The notes beneath the pieces were generated by a model. That model saw only the letters and a program-made list of their open reading frames with translations, was not told the origin of the DNA and searched no databases. Below are positions 1-5,486 of a stretch of 5,486 nucleotides of DNA, one piece after another; the first letter of the stretch is position 1, and each line of letters opens with the position of its first letter. The position numbers and the translations under genes are program-made. This stretch comes from Chromobacteriaceae bacterium (lineage in GTDB: Bacteria; Pseudomonadota; Gammaproteobacteria; Burkholderiales; Aquaspirillaceae), in contig JASLDQ010000216.1 of NCBI GenBank assembly GCA_030151505.1, positions 1 through 5,486 of the forward strand. Reading direction: 5' to 3'.

Positions 1-1
1 C

Positions 2-700
2 GACGGACCCGCCGGTGCCGGGGATCAGGACATGCTGGAACGGATGGTGCGGCGCATGCTGGGCCTGACCCAGCCGGTCGAGGCTTTTGAAGAGACCTAT
101 CGCACGCATCCGCAGCTGGGGCGGTTGATTGCGGCCCACCCGGGCTTGCGGGTGCCGCTTGCCGCAACGCCGTTCGAGGCGCTGACCTGGGCGATCGCCG
201 GGCAGCAGATCAGCGTGAGCGCGGCGGTGGCGGCGCGGCGCAAGCTGATCGTTGCCGCCGGGCTACGGCACTCGGCCGGACTGTGGTGCTATCCGGACGC
301 CAGCCGACTGGCCGGTCTGGATGAGACAGTGCTGCGGGCGGCCGGCTTTTCGCAGACCAAGGCCGGCAGCCTGCTGGTCCTGAGCCGGCAGGTCCAGGCC
401 GGACTGTTCCCGCTGGAAGCGTGGACGGTGGAGTTGCCGGTCGAACACATCCGCGAGGCCTTGCTGCGGGTGCGCGGCATCGGTCCGTGGACGGTCAATT
501 ACGCGCTGCTGCGAGGCTTTGGCTGGCTGGACGGCTCGCTGCACGGAGATGCCGCGGTGCGGCGCAATCTGCAGGCCCTGCTCGGCGTGCCGGACAAGGT
601 GACGGAAAACGAGACGAGGGACTGGCTGGCCGGCTTTACACCGTGGCGGGCACTGGTGGCGGCGCACCTGTGGGCGATGCATTCCGCCGATGTTTACTGA
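2..700 (+). CDS. DNA-3-methyladenine glycosylase, AlkA family (5' partial)
   Basis: Probable base-excision-repair enzyme that removes alkylated purines such as 3-methyladenine from DNA. Numbering from the ATG at base 32, an early helical segment contains ALTWAIAGQQIS (about residues 50-61). The helix-hairpin-helix DNA-binding motif is G149-IGPWT-154. The catalytic Asp is D173 in HGDAAVRR, matching Asp238 of E. coli AlkA. The C-terminus has the family's TPWR...AAHLWAMH pattern. The frame stays open to the window edge. The residues before M1 (ending GDQD) run straight into a conserved-looking MLERMVRRMLGL helix, and no well-spaced ribosome site precedes base 32. I therefore read this as the HhH domain of a longer protein whose N-terminal domain lies outside the window; a short protein starting at base 32 is less likely. 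It is transcribed toward the convergent DUF2249 gene. The family call is firm. Substrate range is not visible, and the symbol alkA is withheld because AlkA-like paralogues are common. Confidence 0.9.
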   Translation, partial: DGPAGAGDQDMLERMVRRMLGLTQPVEAFEETYRTHPQLGRLIAAHPGLRVPLAATPFEALTWAIAGQQISVSAAVAARRKLIVAAGLRHSAGLWCYPDASRLAGLDETVLRAAGFSQTKAGSLLVLSRQVQAGLFPLEAWTVELPVEHIREALLRVRGIGPWTVNYALLRGFGWLDGSLHGDAAVRRNLQALLGVPDKVTENETRDWLAGFTPWRALVAAHLWAMHSADVY

Positions 701-834
701 CTTGCGGCGATTCTGAGGCCGACACATCTTTCGCGGCGGAAACGGAGGCGGTTGCCGGAAAACGCCCCGCGATGCTGGACGCCTTCCGGAAAGGACGTGG
801 CCCGCACCGCGGAATCGGAAACGGTGTTTCGCGG
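701..834. other. convergent spacer between glycosylase and DUF2249 genes
   Basis: These 134 bases separate the 3' ends of two converging genes. I see no convincing ORF and no classical terminator with a T-tract on either strand. It holds a short palindrome TTCCGGAA near base 784 and the weak compound hairpin listed separately. Composition is GC-rich like the flanking genes. Confidence 0.6.
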
Positions 835-835
835 T
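806..835 (-). terminator. weak compound hairpin after the DUF2249 stop codon
   Basis: ACCGC (806-810) pairs with GCGGT (831-835), and inside it GAAAC (818-822) pairs with GTTTC (826-830) around a 3-nt loop. A 7-nt one-sided bulge separates the two helices. The structure begins at the last base of the minus-strand stop codon, where a terminator would be expected, but no T-tract follows. It could help end transcription or protect the 3' end. It could equally be chance pairing in GC-rich DNA. Confidence 0.25.
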
Positions 836-1140
836 CAGTGGCCGGAGCAGCCGCAACCGCCGGTGCCACCGCCGCAACCACCGCTTTCCTGAGCCGGCGT
901 GGCGGCCAGCCGGACGGAAAAATCGATGACGATATTGCCCGGCTCGCGCGCCACGTAGGCGATGGCGATCTGGCTGCCGTAGCGCTGCTCGATCTGGTCG
1001 AGCAGGGGCAGGGGATCGTGATCGTTGACGAAGCGCATGGTCTCGCCGTCGTTCAGCGATTCGATCGCGCCGAAGATCGCGGCGTGGCGGAAGCGCTTGG
1101 CGACGCCACGGGCGTCGAAGCCGAAAGTCTGGTCGTTCAT
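835..1140 (-). CDS. DUF2249 domain protein with Gly/Cys-rich C-terminal tail
   Basis: Small soluble protein of 101 residues with no signal peptide or membrane segment. The DUF2249 pattern is clear: a start of the type FDARGVAKRFRHAAIFGAIESL (residues 8-29), the signature N39-DHDPLPLL-47 where the family has its conserved H-D-P, and a closing beta strand near residues 70-78. The function of DUF2249 is not established. Such proteins often occur near denitrification or anaerobic-respiration genes, but none is present here. After the domain comes a tail, residues 86-101, made of Gly with C89, C96, C98 and terminal H101, which resembles a possible metal or redox site (inference). The start is set by AAGGA 7 nt upstream of ATG and by the domain beginning soon after. 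The frame could extend upstream to base 1203, but that adds only basic low-complexity residues. The gene is divergent from cysD. Confidence 0.85.
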   Translation of the reverse strand: MNDQTFGFDARGVAKRFRHAAIFGAIESLNDGETMRFVNDHDPLPLLDQIEQRYGSQIAIAYVAREPGNIVIDFSVRLAATPAQESGGCGGGTGGCGCSGH

Positions 1141-1147
1141 GGAGGGT

Positions 1148-1152
1148 TCCTT
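1148..1152 (-). promoter_or_regulatory. ribosome binding site of the DUF2249 gene
   Basis: AAGGA on the minus strand lies 7 nt before the ATG at 1140-1138. It decides the start in favour of the 101-residue form over the longer in-frame alternative from base 1203. Confidence 0.65.
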
Positions 1153-1248
1153 CGAGAGGCGTTTGGGGGACCGGCGCATGATGCCGAGCCTCCTGCGCGC
1201 CATCCTTGAGCCTGGATAAGCGTTCGGAACAAAGCGGCAATCCTTATG

Positions 1249-1270
1249 GCCGATTCCCGCATGAATCGGC
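1249..1270. repeat. perfect inverted repeat upstream of cysD (possible operator)
   Basis: GCCGATT (1249-1255) and AATCGGC (1264-1270) are exact reverse complements around an 8-nt spacer. The left arm and spacer overlap the proposed -35 element of the cysD promoter (1254-1259). A dimeric regulator site is plausible. As RNA it would be a 7-bp stem with only three T after it, a poor terminator. The repeat is seen directly; its role is inferred. Confidence 0.5.
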
Positions 1271-1282
1271 TTTCCATATAAC
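1254..1282 (+). promoter_or_regulatory. candidate sigma70 promoter for cysDN
   Basis: TTCCCG (1254-1259), a 17-nt spacer, and TATAAC (1277-1282). The -10 box matches the consensus in five of six positions and the -35 box in only three, which suits a promoter needing an activator. CysB would be the usual candidate for cys genes, but I cannot recognise a CysB site with certainty. The leader would be roughly 110 nt. Confidence 0.35.
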
Positions 1283-1401
1283 GATATTGCGAAACGGTTT
1301 TTCGTCCTGAAGCCATGTCCGGTACATTGCGTCTAAGCATATGACCCGCGGTGAGTCCGGCTTTCCCGGCTGACCGTTCTCCGTACCGAAGCAGGCAGAC
1401 C

Positions 1402-2322
1402 ATGTCCCTACAACTCTCCGAGGCGAGGCTGACTCACCTCAAGCAACTGGAAGCCGAGTCCATCCACATCATCCGTGAGGTCGCCGCCGAGTTCGAAAAC
1501 CCGGTGATGCTGTACTCGATCGGCAAGGACTCGTCCGTGATGCTCCATCTGGCGCTCAAGGCCTTCTACCCGGGCAAGCCGCCGTTCCCGCTCCTGCACG
1601 TCGACACCACCTGGAAGTTCCGCGAGATGATCGACTTCCGCGATCACATGGCGAAGAAAACCGGGATGGAGCTGCTGGTCCACATCAACCAGGACGGCGT
1701 GGACGCCGGCATCGGTCCGTTCAGCCACGGCAGCGCCAAGCACACCGACGTGATGAAGACCGAGGGCCTGAAACAGGCACTCAACAAGTACAAGTTCGAC
1801 GCCGCTTTCGGCGGCGCGCGCCGCGACGAGGAAAAATCGCGCGCGAAGGAGCGCGTCTACTCGTTCCGCGACAAGAACCACCGCTGGGACCCGAAGAACC
1901 AGCGTCCCGAACTCTGGAACATCTACAACAGCCAGATCGACAAGGGCGAGAGCATCCGCGTGTTCCCGCTGTCGAACTGGACCGAGCTCGATATCTGGCA
2001 ATACATCTATCTGGAAAACATCGAGATCGTGCCGCTGTACTTCGCGGCCGAACGCCCGGTGGTCAACCGCGACGGCATGCTGATCATGGTCGACGACGAG
2101 CGCATGCCGCTCCGCGAGGGCGAGAAGCCCGAGCTGCGTCCGGTGCGCTTCCGCACGCTGGGCTGTTATCCGTTGACCGGCGCGGTCGAGTCGCAGGCGG
2201 CCACCCTGCCGGAGATCATCCAGGAAATGCTGCTGACCAAGACCAGCGAACGGCAGGGCCGCGCGATCGACCACGATTCGGCCGGCTCGATGGAAAAGAA
2301 AAAGATGGAGGGGTATTTCTGA
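1402..2322 (+). CDS. cysD: sulfate adenylyltransferase subunit 2 (CysD)
   Basis: Catalytic subunit of ATP sulfurylase: sulfate plus ATP gives adenosine 5'-phosphosulfate and pyrophosphate in the cytoplasm, the entry step of sulfate assimilation, working as a complex with the GTPase CysN. The 306-residue protein is close to the usual length of about 300. The PP-loop nucleotide motif is S39-IGKDSSVM-47. The conserved [11 protein letters not shown] block is at residues 137-147, and the C-terminus RQGRAIDHD...[12 protein letters not shown] is typical of the family. The ATG at 1402 is chosen because [20 protein letters not shown] matches the usual CysD N-terminus; only a weak AGG-type ribosome site (1393-1395) precedes it. 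A GTG at 1351 in frame would add 17 residues unlike the family. Its stop TGA overlaps the cysN ATG by one base, so the two are almost certainly co-transcribed and translationally coupled. Confidence 0.97.
   Translation: MSLQLSEARLTHLKQLEAESIHIIREVAAEFENPVMLYSIGKDSSVMLHLALKAFYPGKPPFPLLHVDTTWKFREMIDFRDHMAKKTGMELLVHINQDGVDAGIGPFSHGSAKHTDVMKTEGLKQALNKYKFDAAFGGARRDEEKSRAKERVYSFRDKNHRWDPKNQRPELWNIYNSQIDKGESIRVFPLSNWTELDIWQYIYLENIEIVPLYFAAERPVVNRDGMLIMVDDERMPLREGEKPELRPVRFRTLGCYPLTGAVESQAATLPEIIQEMLLTKTSERQGRAIDHDSAGSMEKKKMEGYF
2307..2313 (+). promoter_or_regulatory. ribosome binding site of cysN inside the cysD 3' end
   Basis: GGAGGGG lies 8 nt before the cysN ATG at 2322 and within the last codons of cysD. 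It is much stronger than the site before cysD and supports both the cysN start and independent loading of ribosomes on cysN. Confidence 0.7.
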
Positions 2323-3752
2323 TGTCGCACCAATCCGAACTGATCGCCGCCGACATCCTCGGCTACCTCAAGCAGCACGAGAACAAGGACCTGCTGCGCT
2401 TCATCACCTGCGGCAATGTCGACGACGGCAAGTCCACCCTGATCGGCCGCCTGCTGCATGACTCCAAGCTGATCTTCGAGGACCAGCTCGCCGCCATCCA
2501 GAAAGACAGCAAGAAGTACAACACCACCGACGAGGACATCGACCTCGCCTTGCTGGTGGACGGCCTGCAGGCCGAGCGCGAACAGGGCATCACCATCGAC
2601 GTGGCCTACCGCTACTTCAGCACCGACAAGCGCAAGTTCATCATCGCCGACTGCCCGGGGCACGAGCAGTACACCCGCAATATGGCCACCGGCGCCTCCA
2701 CCTGCGACCTGGCGGTGATCCTGATCGACGCGCGCTACGGCGTGCAGACCCAGACCCGCCGCCACAGCTTCATCGTCAGCCAGCTCGGCATCCGCCATGT
2801 GGTGGTGGCGATCAACAAGATGGATCTGGTCGACTTCGACCCGAGCGTGTTTGACCGCATCCGCGCCGACTACCTGGAATTCGCCGGCAAGCTGGCAATT
2901 CCGGACATCCGCTTCGTGCCGATCTCGGCGCTGCGTGGCGACAACGTGGTGAGCGCGAGCGAGCGCACGCCGTGGTATCAGGGGCCGACCCTGATGCAGT
3001 GGCTGGAAGAGGTGCAACTGGGTGGCGACGCGCCACTGGGGGCGTTCCGCTTCCCGGTGCAGTACGTCAACCGCCCCAATCTGGACTTCCGCGGCTTCTG
3101 CGGCACCATCGCTGCCGGTTCGGTCAAGCCGGGCGATCTGCTCACCGCCTTGCCGTCGGGCAAGCAGAGCCGGGTGGCCGCCATCGTCACCGCCGACGGC
3201 AATCTGCCGCTGGCCCATGCCGGCCAGGCCGTGACGCTGACGCTGGAAGACGAAATCGACGTGTCGCGCGGCGACATGCTGGTGCGGGCCGCCGAGCCGG
3301 CGCCGGCCGTCTCGGCCACGCTGGACGCGCATCTAGTGTGGATGGACGAAGCGCCGCTGACGGTCGGGCGCGAATACGCGTTCAAGCTGGCCGGCAAGCG
3401 CGTGTTCGGCCGGGTCGAGCGCATCATCCATCGCATCGACGTCAACACGCTGGAGCAGGTGGACGCGGCCGAGCTCAAGCTCAACGAGATCGGCCTGTGC
3501 CGCCTGAGCTTCAACGCGCCGGTGGTGTTCGACGCCTATGCTGCCTGCCGCGGCACCGGCAGCCTGATCGTGATCGACCGCCTGTCCAACGCCACCGCCG
3601 GCGCCGGCATGATCGTGGCCGCCGCCGAGTCCGACGGCCAGGCCGCGCGCGACGAGCTGGCGCACTATCGCGAGTTCGAGCGCGAACTCAATGCGCTGGT
3701 GCGGCGCTATTTCCCGCACTGGGAAGCGAAGGATCTGAGCACGCTGCTCTGA
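2322..3752 (+). CDS. cysN: sulfate adenylyltransferase subunit 1, GTPase (CysN)
   Basis: Regulatory GTPase subunit of ATP sulfurylase. GTP hydrolysis drives the unfavourable formation of adenosine 5'-phosphosulfate by CysD. The protein has 476 residues and an EF-Tu-like layout. G1 P-loop is G31-NVDDGKST-39, the switch I region has G89-ITID-93, G3 is D110-CPGHEQ-116, G4 is N165-KMD-168, and a G5-like SALRGD follows. Two beta-barrel domains occupy roughly residues 235-330 and 335-440. It ends about where single-function CysN proteins end, with no C-terminal APS-kinase (CysC) domain, so that activity must be encoded elsewhere or be dispensable if APS is reduced directly. The gene overlaps cysD by one base (TGATG) and is followed after about 30 nt by a strong hairpin, making cysDN a two-gene unit. 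All GTPase motifs look intact. Confidence 0.97.
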   Translation: MSHQSELIAADILGYLKQHENKDLLRFITCGNVDDGKSTLIGRLLHDSKLIFEDQLAAIQKDSKKYNTTDEDIDLALLVDGLQAEREQGITIDVAYRYFSTDKRKFIIADCPGHEQYTRNMATGASTCDLAVILIDARYGVQTQTRRHSFIVSQLGIRHVVVAINKMDLVDFDPSVFDRIRADYLEFAGKLAIPDIRFVPISALRGDNVVSASERTPWYQGPTLMQWLEEVQLGGDAPLGAFRFPVQYVNRPNLDFRGFCGTIAAGSVKPGDLLTALPSGKQSRVAAIVTADGNLPLAHAGQAVTLTLEDEIDVSRGDMLVRAAEPAPAVSATLDAHLVWMDEAPLTVGREYAFKLAGKRVFGRVERIIHRIDVNTLEQVDAAELKLNEIGLCRLSFNAPVVFDAYAACRGTGSLIVIDRLSNATAGAGMIVAAAESDGQAARDELAHYREFERELNALVRRYFPHWEAKDLSTLL

Positions 3753-3782
3753 TTCGCCGGCCAAAGGCCGCGCACCGCCACA

Positions 3783-3818
3783 ACAACGCCCGCCCGGACA
3801 GCTCCCGGCGGGCGTTGT
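3783..3818 (+). terminator. 12-bp hairpin ending the cysDN unit
   Basis: ACAACGCCCGCC (3783-3794) and GGCGGGCGTTGT (3807-3818) are perfect reverse complements around a 12-nt loop, 30 nt after the cysN stop. The GC-rich stem fits an intrinsic terminator, but only a GTTGT stretch sits at the 3' base instead of a true T-tract, so it may act with Rho or as a 3'-end stabiliser. The position between two same-strand genes, before a fresh promoter, favours termination. Confidence 0.75.
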
Positions 3819-3843
3819 CATGACTGGAGGATTGAGCCGTAAG

Positions 3844-3868
3844 GGCAAATAGCTTGTCTGAATTTGCC
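3844..3868. repeat. perfect dyad with T-N11-A core, overlapping a -35 box
   Basis: GGCAAAT (3844-3850) and ATTTGCC (3862-3868) are exact reverse complements with 11 nt between. The central pattern T-N11-A inside a dyad is the classical form of LysR-type regulator sites. The right arm overlaps the proposed -35 element (3864-3869) of the CoA-transferase promoter, so a bound protein could repress or contact polymerase there. The symmetry is seen directly; the regulator class is inferred and no LysR gene lies in the window. Confidence 0.5.
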
Positions 3869-3892
3869 GCGTCGCCAACGAGCGCTTAAAAT
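3864..3892 (+). promoter_or_regulatory. sigma70-type promoter of the CoA-transferase gene
   Basis: TTGCCG (3864-3869), 17-nt spacer, TAAAAT (3887-3892). The -35 box matches the consensus in four of six positions and the -10 box in five of six, with ideal spacing, in a locally AT-richer stretch downstream of the cysDN terminator. The expected start of transcription is near 3899, giving a leader of about 120 nt. Confidence 0.6.
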
Positions 3893-3906
3893 CGAGCAAA
3901 CGCTCG
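3879..3906. repeat. inverted repeat bracketing the -10 box
   Basis: CGAGCG (3879-3884) and CGCTCG (3901-3906) are reverse complements 16 nt apart and flank the TAAAAT box. Alternatively, the right arm pairs with CGAGC (3893-3897) as a 5-bp stem with an AAAC loop, which would lie at the very 5' end of the transcript. It could be an operator, a 5'-end stabilising stem, or chance; arms this short are weak evidence. Confidence 0.3.
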
Positions 3907-4019
3907 GTGAGGAAGCACCTGCAATAAAGCACCCTCCCTGGAGACGCAGCCCCCGGACCCGCCACCAGAGCGAGCCGGCGTCAACAACAAGGCTGCTCCG
4001 AGGATTCTGGAGATTACAC
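3899..4019 (+). other. putative 5' leader of the CoA-transferase gene
   Basis: About 120 nt between the predicted transcription start and the GTG codon. GCAGCC (3946-3951) can pair with GGCTGC (3991-3996), extended by GGA (3940-3942) with TCC (3997-3999) across a small bulge, leaving the ribosome site at 4009-4012 free. CTGGAGA occurs twice, at 3938-3944 and at 4007-4013 where it contains the ribosome site, and a CTCC at 3934-3937 could compete for pairing with the latter. I recognise no known riboswitch class and no small ORF. Confidence 0.35.
4009..4012 (+). promoter_or_regulatory. ribosome binding site deciding a GTG start
   Basis: GGAG lies 7 nt before GTG at 4020. The next in-frame ATG (4068) has no comparable site in front of it, so this supports the GTG start. 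Confidence 0.6.
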
Positions 4020-5486
4020 GTGAAGTATCAGGATCGCATTCGCCATCCCGCCCTGCGCGATCGCATCATGACCCCGGAACAGGCCGCCCTGCTGGTCAAG
4101 GACGGCATGACCGTCGGCATGAGCGGCTTTACCCGCGCCGGCGACGCCAAGGAGGTGCCGGTGGCGCTGGCCGAGCGCGCCCGCGACGAGCAAATCCGCA
4201 TCACCCTGATTACCGGCGCATCGCTCGGCCACGACGTCGACAAGATGCTGACCGAAGCCGGCGTGCTCGAGCGCCGCATGCCCTTCCAGGTCGACACCAC
4301 CCTGCGCCGCGCCATCAACAAGGGCGAGGTGATGTTCGTCGACCAGCACTTGTCCGAGACGGTCGAGCTGCTGCGTTCCAACCAGATCGGCCCGATGGAT
4401 CTGGCCATCGTCGAAGCGGTGGCGATCACTGAAGACGGCGCCATCGTGCCGACCACCTCGGTCGGCAACTCGGCCAGCTTCGCCATCCTGGCCGACAAGG
4501 TCATCGTCGAAATCAATCTGGCCCAGCCGCTGGAGCTGGAAGGCATCCACGACATCTGGATTCCGAAGCGCCGCCCGGAACGCGAGCCGCTGCCCATCGT
4601 CCGTGTCGATGACCGCGTCGGCACGCCGTCGGTGCAGATCCCGCTGGAAAAAATCGCCGCCGTCGTCATCACCAACAAGAACGACAGCCCGTCCAACGCG
4701 CTGCCGGGCGATGCCGAAACCGCTGCCATCGCCCGCCACCTGATCGACTTCTTCGAGCGCGAAGTGGCCCGCGGCCGCATGCCGCAACCGCTGCCGCCGC
4801 TGCAGGCCGGCATCGGCACCATTGCCAACGCCGTACTGGCCGGTTTTGTCGATTCGCCGTTCGACAACCTGACCATGTACTCGGAAGTGCTGCAGGATTC
4901 GACCTTCGACCTGATGGACGCCGGCAAGATGACCTTCGCCTCGGGTTCGTCCATCACCGTGTCGGCCAAACGCGCCGAGCAGGTGTTCGGCAATATCGAG
5001 AAATATCGTGACCGGCTGGTGCTGCGTCCGCAGGAAGTCAGCAACCATCCGGAAGTGATCCGCCGGCTCGGCCTGATCGCGCTCAACACCGCGCTGGAAG
5101 TGGACATCTACGGCAACGTGAACTCCACCCACGTCGGCGGCACCCACATGATGAACGGCATCGGCGGCTCGGGCGATTTTGCCCGCAATGCCTTCCTGGC
5201 CATCTTCGCCACCAAGTCGATCGCCAAGGACGGCAAGATCTCCAGCGTGGTGCCGATGGTGTCGCACTGCGACCACAACGAGCACGATGTCGACATCATC
5301 GTCACCGAGCAGGGTTTGGCCGACCTGCGCGGCCTGGCCCCGCGCGAACGCGCCGAGCAGATCATCGAAAACTGCGTGCATCCGCTGTACCGCGACCAAC
5401 TGCGCGAATACTTCCGCGACGCAGTGGAAACCATCGGTGGCCAGACTCCGCACCGGCTGGAGCATGCTTTCGATATGCACGTTCGC
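4020..5486 (+). CDS. acetyl-CoA hydrolase / succinate:CoA-transferase family protein (3' partial)
   Basis: Cytoplasmic class I CoA-transferase-like enzyme of the Cat1/AarC/ScpC group, which moves CoA between succinate and acetate or propionate; related proteins are named acetyl-CoA hydrolases. The frame is open for 489 codons to the window edge. Visible marks are the N-terminal SGFTRAGDAKEVP (about residues 36-48), LITGASLG, the block MYSEVLQD with E289 as the expected catalytic Glu that forms the CoA thioester, FASGSSITVS, LRPQEVSNHPEVIRRLG, and the glycine loop G380-IGGSGDF-386, then VVPMVSHCDHNEHDVDIIVTEQGLADLRGL. By alignment from memory with E. coli ScpC, which ends soon after its FDLH, only about 10-15 residues are missing. 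The GTG start is supported by GGAG 7 nt upstream. The gene has its own promoter region. Transferase is likelier than simple hydrolase, but the acyl substrate cannot be read from the sequence. Confidence 0.93.
   Translation, partial: MKYQDRIRHPALRDRIMTPEQAALLVKDGMTVGMSGFTRAGDAKEVPVALAERARDEQIRITLITGASLGHDVDKMLTEAGVLERRMPFQVDTTLRRAINKGEVMFVDQHLSETVELLRSNQIGPMDLAIVEAVAITEDGAIVPTTSVGNSASFAILADKVIVEINLAQPLELEGIHDIWIPKRRPEREPLPIVRVDDRVGTPSVQIPLEKIAAVVITNKNDSPSNALPGDAETAAIARHLIDFFEREVARGRMPQPLPPLQAGIGTIANAVLAGFVDSPFDNLTMYSEVLQDSTFDLMDAGKMTFASGSSITVSAKRAEQVFGNIEKYRDRLVLRPQEVSNHPEVIRRLGLIALNTALEVDIYGNVNSTHVGGTHMMNGIGGSGDFARNAFLAIFATKSIAKDGKISSVVPMVSHCDHNEHDVDIIVTEQGLADLRGLAPRERAEQIIENCVHPLYRDQLREYFRDAVETIGGQTPHRLEHAFDMHVR

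Larger units (their letters stand above)
1141..1401. other. divergent intergenic region, DUF2249 gene / cysD
   Basis: These 261 bases between two outward-facing genes must carry promoters for both unless other transcripts run in. The most AT-rich part is about 1271-1302, in otherwise GC-rich DNA. It contains a TATAAC box, an imperfect ATAT/ATAT dyad (1276-1287) and a perfect inverted repeat just upstream (1249-1270). For the minus strand, TTGCCG, 16 nt, TATCCA (around 1213-1240) is a weak promoter candidate. No small ORF with a good ribosome site was found. Confidence 0.6.

Noticed and set aside
32..34. ATG at 32 as the true start of the glycosylase
   Set aside because: The frame is open to the window edge, the ribosome site is unconvincing, and family members normally have an N-terminal domain before this point.
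838..900. CCG-rich stretch as a trinucleotide repeat or assembly artefact
   Set aside because: It is the coding sequence of the Gly/Cys tail read from the minus strand, remains in frame, and ends in a normal stop codon.
1141..1203. Longer start for the DUF2249 gene
   Set aside because: Adds a basic, low-complexity segment; the internal ATG has a well-spaced AAGGA and the domain starts soon after it.
421..1209. Plus-strand open frame crossing the glycosylase 3' end and the DUF2249 gene
   Set aside because: Ala/Gly/Arg-rich out-of-frame translation with no motif; explained by high GC.
263..1240. Minus-strand open frame spanning the glycosylase and DUF2249 genes
   Set aside because: Arg/Pro-rich translation, overlaps the real DUF2249 gene in another frame on the same strand and the glycosylase on the other strand.
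1351..1401. Upstream GTG start for cysD
   Set aside because: Would add 17 residues not resembling CysD N-termini and lacks a ribosome site; the ATG at 1402 begins the family-typical sequence.
1408..2274. Minus-strand open frame antisense to cysD
   Set aside because: Shadow of a strongly conserved gene with no motifs of its own.
2166..3332. Minus-strand open frame of 388 codons antisense to cysD/cysN
   Set aside because: Shadow of cysN and the cysD 3' end; composition is biased and no domain is recognisable.
2972..3823. Plus-strand open frame overlapping the cysN 3' half
   Set aside because: Arg/Gly/Ala-rich +1-type shadow of cysN.
4068..4070. ATG as start of the CoA-transferase gene
   Set aside because: Would drop 16 residues and has no good ribosome site; GTG at 4020 has GGAG 7 nt upstream.
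4014..5480. Long minus-strand open frame antisense to the CoA-transferase gene
   Set aside because: Its translation is low-complexity, rich in Asp, His, Gly, Val and Arg with no family motif, as expected from the complement of a GC-rich gene; the plus strand encodes a clear conserved enzyme over the same bases.

Overview
The window is a high-GC stretch of ordinary bacterial chromosome. Base composition, codon use and the look of the proteins suggest a betaproteobacterium, possibly of the Neisseriales/Chromobacteriaceae type. That placement is an inference from general resemblance, not from a marker gene. I see no mobile element, CRISPR array, tRNA or rRNA.

Layout. (1) Bases 2-700, plus strand: the 3' part of an AlkA-type DNA-3-methyladenine glycosylase gene, cut at its 5' side by the window edge. 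(2) Bases 701-834: a short convergent spacer with one weak hairpin. (3) Bases 835-1140, minus strand: a 101-residue DUF2249 protein with an unusual Gly/Cys tail. (4) Bases 1141-1401: a divergent intergenic region with an AT-rich promoter-like patch and a perfect inverted repeat. (5) Bases 1402-2322 and 2322-3752, plus strand: cysD and cysN, the two subunits of ATP sulfurylase, overlapping by one base and followed by a strong 12-bp hairpin. (6) Bases 3753-4019: an intergenic region with that hairpin, a good sigma70-type promoter, two inverted repeats around the promoter, and a leader of about 120 nt. (7) Bases 4020-5486, plus strand: an acetyl-CoA hydrolase / succinate:CoA-transferase family gene with a GTG start, running off the right edge with probably only 10-15 codons missing.

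How the genes work together. Only cysD and cysN form a clear functional unit: the first step of sulfate assimilation, making adenosine 5'-phosphosulfate from sulfate and ATP, driven by GTP hydrolysis. CysN has no APS-kinase extension. The other genes look like independent transcription units: DNA alkylation repair, a small protein of unknown function, and acyl-CoA/acetate metabolism. No undescribed multi-gene system is visible. The points most worth a second look are the regulatory dyads upstream of the CoA-transferase gene and of cysD, and the Cys-rich tail of the DUF2249 protein.
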